The notes under the pieces are model-generated. The model was given only the letters and a program-made list of their open reading frames with translations. It searched no databases and was not told where the DNA came from. Shown one piece after another: positions 60,571 through 64,000 of a stretch of DNA of 64,000 nt. Source of the stretch: Devosia enhydra (lineage in GTDB: Bacteria > Pseudomonadota > Alphaproteobacteria > Rhizobiales > Devosiaceae); the NCBI RefSeq assembly GCF_900119845.1, contig NZ_FPKU01000001.1, positions 1,087,528 to 1,151,527 on the forward strand. Direction: 5' to 3'. How positions within the stretch are numbered: position 1 is the first letter of the stretch; every line of letters starts with the position of its first letter. Position numbers and translations under genes: made by a program.

Positions 60571-61445
60571 GCATTTCCGTCAACACCAACGACCTCGTCT
60601 CCGTCTCGGTGGGCGGCAGCATCGCCCATCCGGGCTTCCCGGGCCTGCCCGCCGAACCCTATCGGCTCGCAGCCGATGGCCGGCCCTTCCTGCTGCCGGC
60701 CTGGGGCGGCATCGTCTACAACGTCTCGGTGGGCGACAGCGCCTTCGGCTGGGCGGCGGACTGCATCCATCCCGGCGTCTCGATCCGCGGCGGCGACGAT
60801 GCCAAGAATCGCGGCCTCAACATCTTCGCCTGCCTGGGCAACACCGCCATGGTGATGACCGGCCGGGCGCAGGGCGCCAAGGGCATCGTCACCGGCAAGT
60901 CGGGCCGCTTCTCCGAACAGGTCATCGTCCATTTCCCCAAATCGGTCCGCAAGGACATGTCGGTGGGCGACCAGATCGTCGTGCGCTCCAAGGGCACCGG
61001 CATGGTGGTCGAGGGCCATCCCGAGATCGCGCTCAAGGGCCTGTCGCCCGAACTCTTCGAGGCCCTGCCGAAGCGCGTCACAGATGGCCGGCTCGAAATC
61101 GGCGTCGTCGCCACCATTCCCGCCCATCTCGTGGGCGCGGGCGCCGGCCTCACCTCCGAGGGTGGCAGCCTTCACATGCAGTCCACCGACCGCGAAGCCA
61201 TCCGCGAGGCCGGGCTCGACCAGTTGCGGCTGGGCGATCTCGTCGCCTTCGAGAACACCGATAGTCGCTACAACCACGGTTATCTGCGCGGCGCCATGTC
61301 GATCGGCGTCGTCGGACAGACCGATGGCCCGCGTGCCGGCTACGGCCCCGGCGTCACCGTCATCATGACGGCGGCCAAGGGCGAGCTCGGCTGCTATTCG
61401 GCCCCGGGCACCAACATCAAGACCCTGCTCGGGCTCGAGGACTGA
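60567..61445 (+). CDS. DUF4438 domain protein, copy 2
   Basis: 292 residues, a diverged paralogue of copy 1. Shared blocks include GVSIRGGDDAKNRGLNIFACLGN, GAKGIVTGKSGRFSEQVIVHFP, SVGDQIVVRSKGTGMVVEGHPEIALKG, PAHLVGAGAGL, GLDQLRLGDLVAFENTDSRYNHGYLRGAMSIGVV and YGPGVTVIMTAAKG. The His-His-Phe-Gly stretch of copy 1 is replaced by Tyr-Asn-His-Gly. Tandem, overlapping paralogues suggest a heteromeric pair. Role unknown. Confidence 0.88.
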   Translation: MSISVNTNDLVSVSVGGSIAHPGFPGLPAEPYRLAADGRPFLLPAWGGIVYNVSVGDSAFGWAADCIHPGVSIRGGDDAKNRGLNIFACLGNTAMVMTGRAQGAKGIVTGKSGRFSEQVIVHFPKSVRKDMSVGDQIVVRSKGTGMVVEGHPEIALKGLSPELFEALPKRVTDGRLEIGVVATIPAHLVGAGAGLTSEGGSLHMQSTDREAIREAGLDQLRLGDLVAFENTDSRYNHGYLRGAMSIGVVGQTDGPRAGYGPGVTVIMTAAKGELGCYSAPGTNIKTLLGLED

Positions 61446-61450
61446 GCGCC

Positions 61451-62533
61451 GTGGCCATCTCGCTCACCAATGTGACGCGCGAAAGCCTGCGGGCCTTCCT
61501 TCTGGAAGGTTTCCGCGGGCTCGGCCTCCCGGCCGGCGATGCGGCGATCTTTGCCGATGCGCTGATCTTTTCGGAGCTGCGCTTCCACCCCGGCCATGGC
61601 CAGGGCGTGCGCCGCATCCGCCGCTATCAGGAGCGGATCGGCCATAAGCTCGTCGATCCCGCCGCCGCCTTCGAGATCATCAAGGAGAGCCCTGCCCTCG
61701 CCCTTGTCGATGCCCATAACGGCATCGGCACGGTGGCCGCCGCCAAGGCTATGGAGCTGGCGATACGGAAGGCCAAGGTCTGCGGCATCGGCCAGGTCAT
61801 CGTGCGCAACTCCACCCATTACGGGTCGTCGGCCGTGCATGCCTGCCAGGCCGTCGAGCAGGGCTGCATCGGCATGGCCTACACCAATGCCGGGCCCGAA
61901 ATGGCCCCCTGGGGCGCCCGCGAAGGCGCGGTCGGCACCAATCCCTGGGGCATCGCCGCCCCCACCGGCCTCGGCTTCCCCGTGGTCATGGATTTCGCGC
62001 TCACCACCGCCGGCAAGGGCATGATGCGCTGGCACGCCCGCGAGGGCAAAAAGATGCCGCTCGACTGGGCGCTGACCCCGGATGGCCATGTCACGGACGA
62101 TCCGGAGGCCGCCATGACCGGCGCGCTGCTCGGCATCGGCGAATACAAGGGCTATGGCCTCGCCTTCATGACCGATGTGCTCACCGGCGTCATCGGCGGC
62201 GGCGGCTTCGGGCTCATCCCATATGCCGACGAGCGCAGGCTCGACGTGTCGCACAGCCTTACCGCCATCGATATCGAGTGGTTCATGCCGCTCGAAACCT
62301 TCAAGGCGCGCATGAACGACTTTGCAGAGATGGTGAAGTCGCGCAAGCTCCGCCCCGGCTTTTCCGAGGTGCTGCTGCCCGGCGAGCAGGAGGCGCGCCG
62401 CGTCGAGACCAAGTCCGCCAAGGGCGTGCCGCTCGACGACGAAGTGCTCGCCGATCTTCAGGCGCTCGGCCGCGAAATGGGATTGTCCGCCGAGATCGAG
62501 ATCGTCGGCCCCTATGAGGGAGGCCGGCTGTGA
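61451..62533 (+). CDS. Malate/L-lactate dehydrogenase family (Ldh2-type) oxidoreductase
   Basis: 360 residues of the MDH/LDH type 2 family, a fold distinct from Rossmann enzymes. Catalytic His is in RNSTHYGSSAVHACQA, with nucleotide contacts in GTNPWGIAAPT and VMDFALTTAGKG. Members include ureidoglycolate dehydrogenase AllD, sulfolactate dehydrogenase and delta-1-piperideine-2-carboxylate reductase, all acting on 2-oxo or cyclic imino acids. GTG start five nt after the DUF4438 stop. Confidence 0.92.
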   Translation: MAISLTNVTRESLRAFLLEGFRGLGLPAGDAAIFADALIFSELRFHPGHGQGVRRIRRYQERIGHKLVDPAAAFEIIKESPALALVDAHNGIGTVAAAKAMELAIRKAKVCGIGQVIVRNSTHYGSSAVHACQAVEQGCIGMAYTNAGPEMAPWGAREGAVGTNPWGIAAPTGLGFPVVMDFALTTAGKGMMRWHAREGKKMPLDWALTPDGHVTDDPEAAMTGALLGIGEYKGYGLAFMTDVLTGVIGGGGFGLIPYADERRLDVSHSLTAIDIEWFMPLETFKARMNDFAEMVKSRKLRPGFSEVLLPGEQEARRVETKSAKGVPLDDEVLADLQALGREMGLSAEIEIVGPYEGGRL

Positions 62534-63705
62534 GCGCGCTGGCCCGCACCGCTCTGGCTCCCCTTGGCGCGGATTTCCGCGCCGAGATCCGCAACGGACT
62601 TCGCCGCAAGGCCGAAGCGCACGGGCTCGATGGCGTGCTGCTGCTCTTGCCCGCCAATCTCACCTATGCCACCGGCTTCCATTTCTCGGTCAATGAGCGG
62701 CCCATCGGCCTCTATGTGCCGGTTGATGGCGAGCCGACGCTCTTCGTGCCGCTGCTCGAACTCGAAAACGCCCAGTCCGTGCCGGGCGTCGTCATTTCCA
62801 CCTATGAGGAATATCCCGGCACCGTGCCGCCCATCCTCTTCATGGTGGCCAGCAGCGGCGCCAACCGCATCGCCATCGACATGCTCGATGCGCGCATGGT
62901 CCAGCCGCTCTCGGCGCTGGTTGCCGAACTCGTGCTCGAAGATCTCTGCGCCGAGCTGCGCTATATCAAGACCGAGGCCGAGCTGGCGCTGACCCGCGAG
63001 GCGGCGCATTTCGCCGATCTCTGCCTTGAACGTCTGCTCCACAATGGCGGTGCCATCATTTCGGGTGGCGGCAGCGAACTCGATCTTCTCGCCGATTGCG
63101 TCGGCCATGCCCGCTCGGCCCTGCTCGAAGCCCATGGCGCGGCCTTCGCCGGCACCAAGCTCGGCATCACCGCCTCGGTCCATTCCGGGCCGAGGGCTGC
63201 CCTGCCCCATGGCGCCACCAGCCACCGCAAGCCGCTGCGGGGCGAAACGCTGATTGCCGGCATCGGCTGTTCGCTCGGCGGCTATCATGCCGAGAGCGGG
63301 GTCACGCTTGTGGTCGCCGAAATGGATGCCGAGCAGCGCCGCGTCATGCAGGCCATGGAGGCCTGCAACGATGCCGCCGTTTCGGCCTTGCGGCCCGGCG
63401 CGCTCTGCCAGGCGGTCAACGAGGCGGCGATGGAGCCATTGCTCAAGGCCGGCCTCGGTCAGGCCATCCGCCATCGCATCGGCCACGGCATGGGCGCCGA
63501 GGGGCACGAAGCGCCGTGGCTCGCCCCCGGCGACCGCACGCCAGTTGCCGCCAACATGGTGTTTTCCAACGAGCCCGGCGTCTACCGGCCGGATCGCGAC
63601 GGCTACCGCACCATCAACACCATGATCGTCCATGCCGACGGGGTCGAGATCCCCAGTCGCTTCCAGGCCGATCATCCCATCGACACCCGCATTCTAGCGC
63701 TCTGA
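62530..63705 (+). CDS. M24 pita-bread-fold hydrolase, creatinase/ectoine-hydrolase-like
   Basis: 391 residues: an N-terminal creatinase_N domain (about 15-140) and a C-terminal pita-bread domain. Of the five metal ligands of aminopeptidase P, the first Asp is Gly244 and the second is Glu255 (in AGIGCSLGGYHAESG); the last Glu is hydrophobic (YRTINTMIV). His319 in RIGHGMG and Glu348 in SNEPGVY remain, as do His227 and His326. Loss of the metal site is the creatinase pattern, which suggests metal-free C-N bond hydrolysis. GTG start overlaps the previous stop by 4 nt. Confidence 0.9.
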   Translation: MSALARTALAPLGADFRAEIRNGLRRKAEAHGLDGVLLLLPANLTYATGFHFSVNERPIGLYVPVDGEPTLFVPLLELENAQSVPGVVISTYEEYPGTVPPILFMVASSGANRIAIDMLDARMVQPLSALVAELVLEDLCAELRYIKTEAELALTREAAHFADLCLERLLHNGGAIISGGGSELDLLADCVGHARSALLEAHGAAFAGTKLGITASVHSGPRAALPHGATSHRKPLRGETLIAGIGCSLGGYHAESGVTLVVAEMDAEQRRVMQAMEACNDAAVSALRPGALCQAVNEAAMEPLLKAGLGQAIRHRIGHGMGAEGHEAPWLAPGDRTPVAANMVFSNEPGVYRPDRDGYRTINTMIVHADGVEIPSRFQADHPIDTRILAL

Positions 63706-63715
63706 GAGGCCGAAA

Positions 63716-64000
63716 ATGCCCGAGCCCCCGTTCTGGCACTACACCAAGATCATCAAGCCGATGTTCCCCGCCAAGGCGGTCGACCAGATCGTTCTGGGCC
63801 GGCTGATCACGGCGCGCGGCGACGAGATCATCCCCGAGGGCTTCATGGAAGTCCGCGGCGGCAAGATCGTGCGCGTCGGCGCCCGCGCCGATCTCGGCAC
63901 CCTGCCCGATGACATCCCGACCCATGATACCGGCGGCAAGACCGTCATGCCCGGCATGGCGAACTCGCACGCCCATCTTTCATGGGATGGCATTCACGAG
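63716..64000 (+). CDS. Amidohydrolase-family protein, N-terminal part only
   Basis: 95 residues are visible before the window ends. The N-terminal beta-sandwich strand GGKIVRVGARADLG and the metal motif VMPGMANSHAHLSWDG (His-x-His) identify a cyclic amidohydrolase (imidazolonepropionase/prolidase/dihydroorotase superfamily). It lies 10 nt after the M24 gene in the same operon. Together with the M24 and AstE-like proteins it adds a third hydrolase for C-N bonds. Completeness cannot be judged. Confidence 0.88.
   Translation, partial: MPEPPFWHYTKIIKPMFPAKAVDQIVLGRLITARGDEIIPEGFMEVRGGKIVRVGARADLGTLPDDIPTHDTGGKTVMPGMANSHAHLSWDGIHE

Overview
The window is GC-rich, tightly packed chromosomal DNA of an alphaproteobacterium, most likely of the Hyphomicrobiales (Devosia/Pelagibacterium-like at a guess). 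Pointers are the metC/aapJQMP neighbourhood, a FeuPQ-like two-component system, response-regulator/HWE-kinase proteins, an NDUFS4-like complex I subunit beside tRNA-Pro, and the many NitT/TauT, FbpABC-like and dipeptide-type ABC transporters. I see no phage, insertion sequence, CRISPR array or rRNA. No gap between genes exceeds 300 bases; the longest is 50015-50309.

Region by region. 1-3.4 kb: bacteriophytochrome light-sensing operon (kinase, single-domain regulator, receiver/HWE kinase cut by the window edge). 3.6-5.3 kb: small housekeeping genes. 5.3-11.6 kb: sulfate activation (cysD, cysNC), photolyase, cysteine synthase, AlaX editing factor. 11.6-18.6 kb: general amino-acid ABC transporter aapJQMP with an extra binding protein, divergent from metC. 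18.5-19.8 kb: PAP2 phosphatase, tRNA-Pro(UGG), NDUFS4-like protein. 19.9-30.8 kb: an uncharacterised carboxylate catabolic island, with an IclR regulator between a CoA-transferase/PrpD/enolase operon and a NitT/TauT transporter/PrpD operon. 30.8-36.4 kb: an FbpABC/AfuABC-like transporter with a histidine phosphatase and an RpiR regulator. 36.5-38.3 kb: pseudouridine synthase and an atypical M19 dipeptidase homologue. 38.5-42.9 kb: FeuPQ-like two-component system, PepSY-like secreted protein and DUF6600 protein. 43-64 kb: a large divergent catabolic locus.

The 43-64 kb locus is the best candidate for an undescribed system. About seventeen minus-strand genes (M32 carboxypeptidase, aminotransferase, VOC protein, AstE/AspA-type deacylase, PuuE-like deacetylase, AllA-like lyase, DapA-like aldolase, FCD-GntR regulator, epimerase, two Gfo/Idh/MocA enzymes, SDR, dipeptide-type permeases and two binding proteins) face a plus-strand operon. 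That operon holds two tandem DUF4438 genes, an Ldh2-type dehydrogenase, an M24 pita-bread protein that has lost metal ligands, and an amidohydrolase that runs off the window. A perfect 16-bp palindrome of FadR/FCD type lies between the two operons and is the obvious target of the encoded GntR regulator. The enzyme set suggests uptake and stepwise hydrolysis of an amide- or peptide-like nitrogen compound, then transamination, reduction/oxidation and aldol cleavage.

Two further regulatory observations stand out. A paired box of the form TGCAwG-N4-CTTGCA occurs about 30 bp apart in front of both the AfuA-like binding protein and rpiR. An almost identical 20-mer flanks the FeuPQ-like operon on both sides. 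Strong GC hairpins follow most substrate-binding-protein genes, as expected for differential expression within transporter operons.
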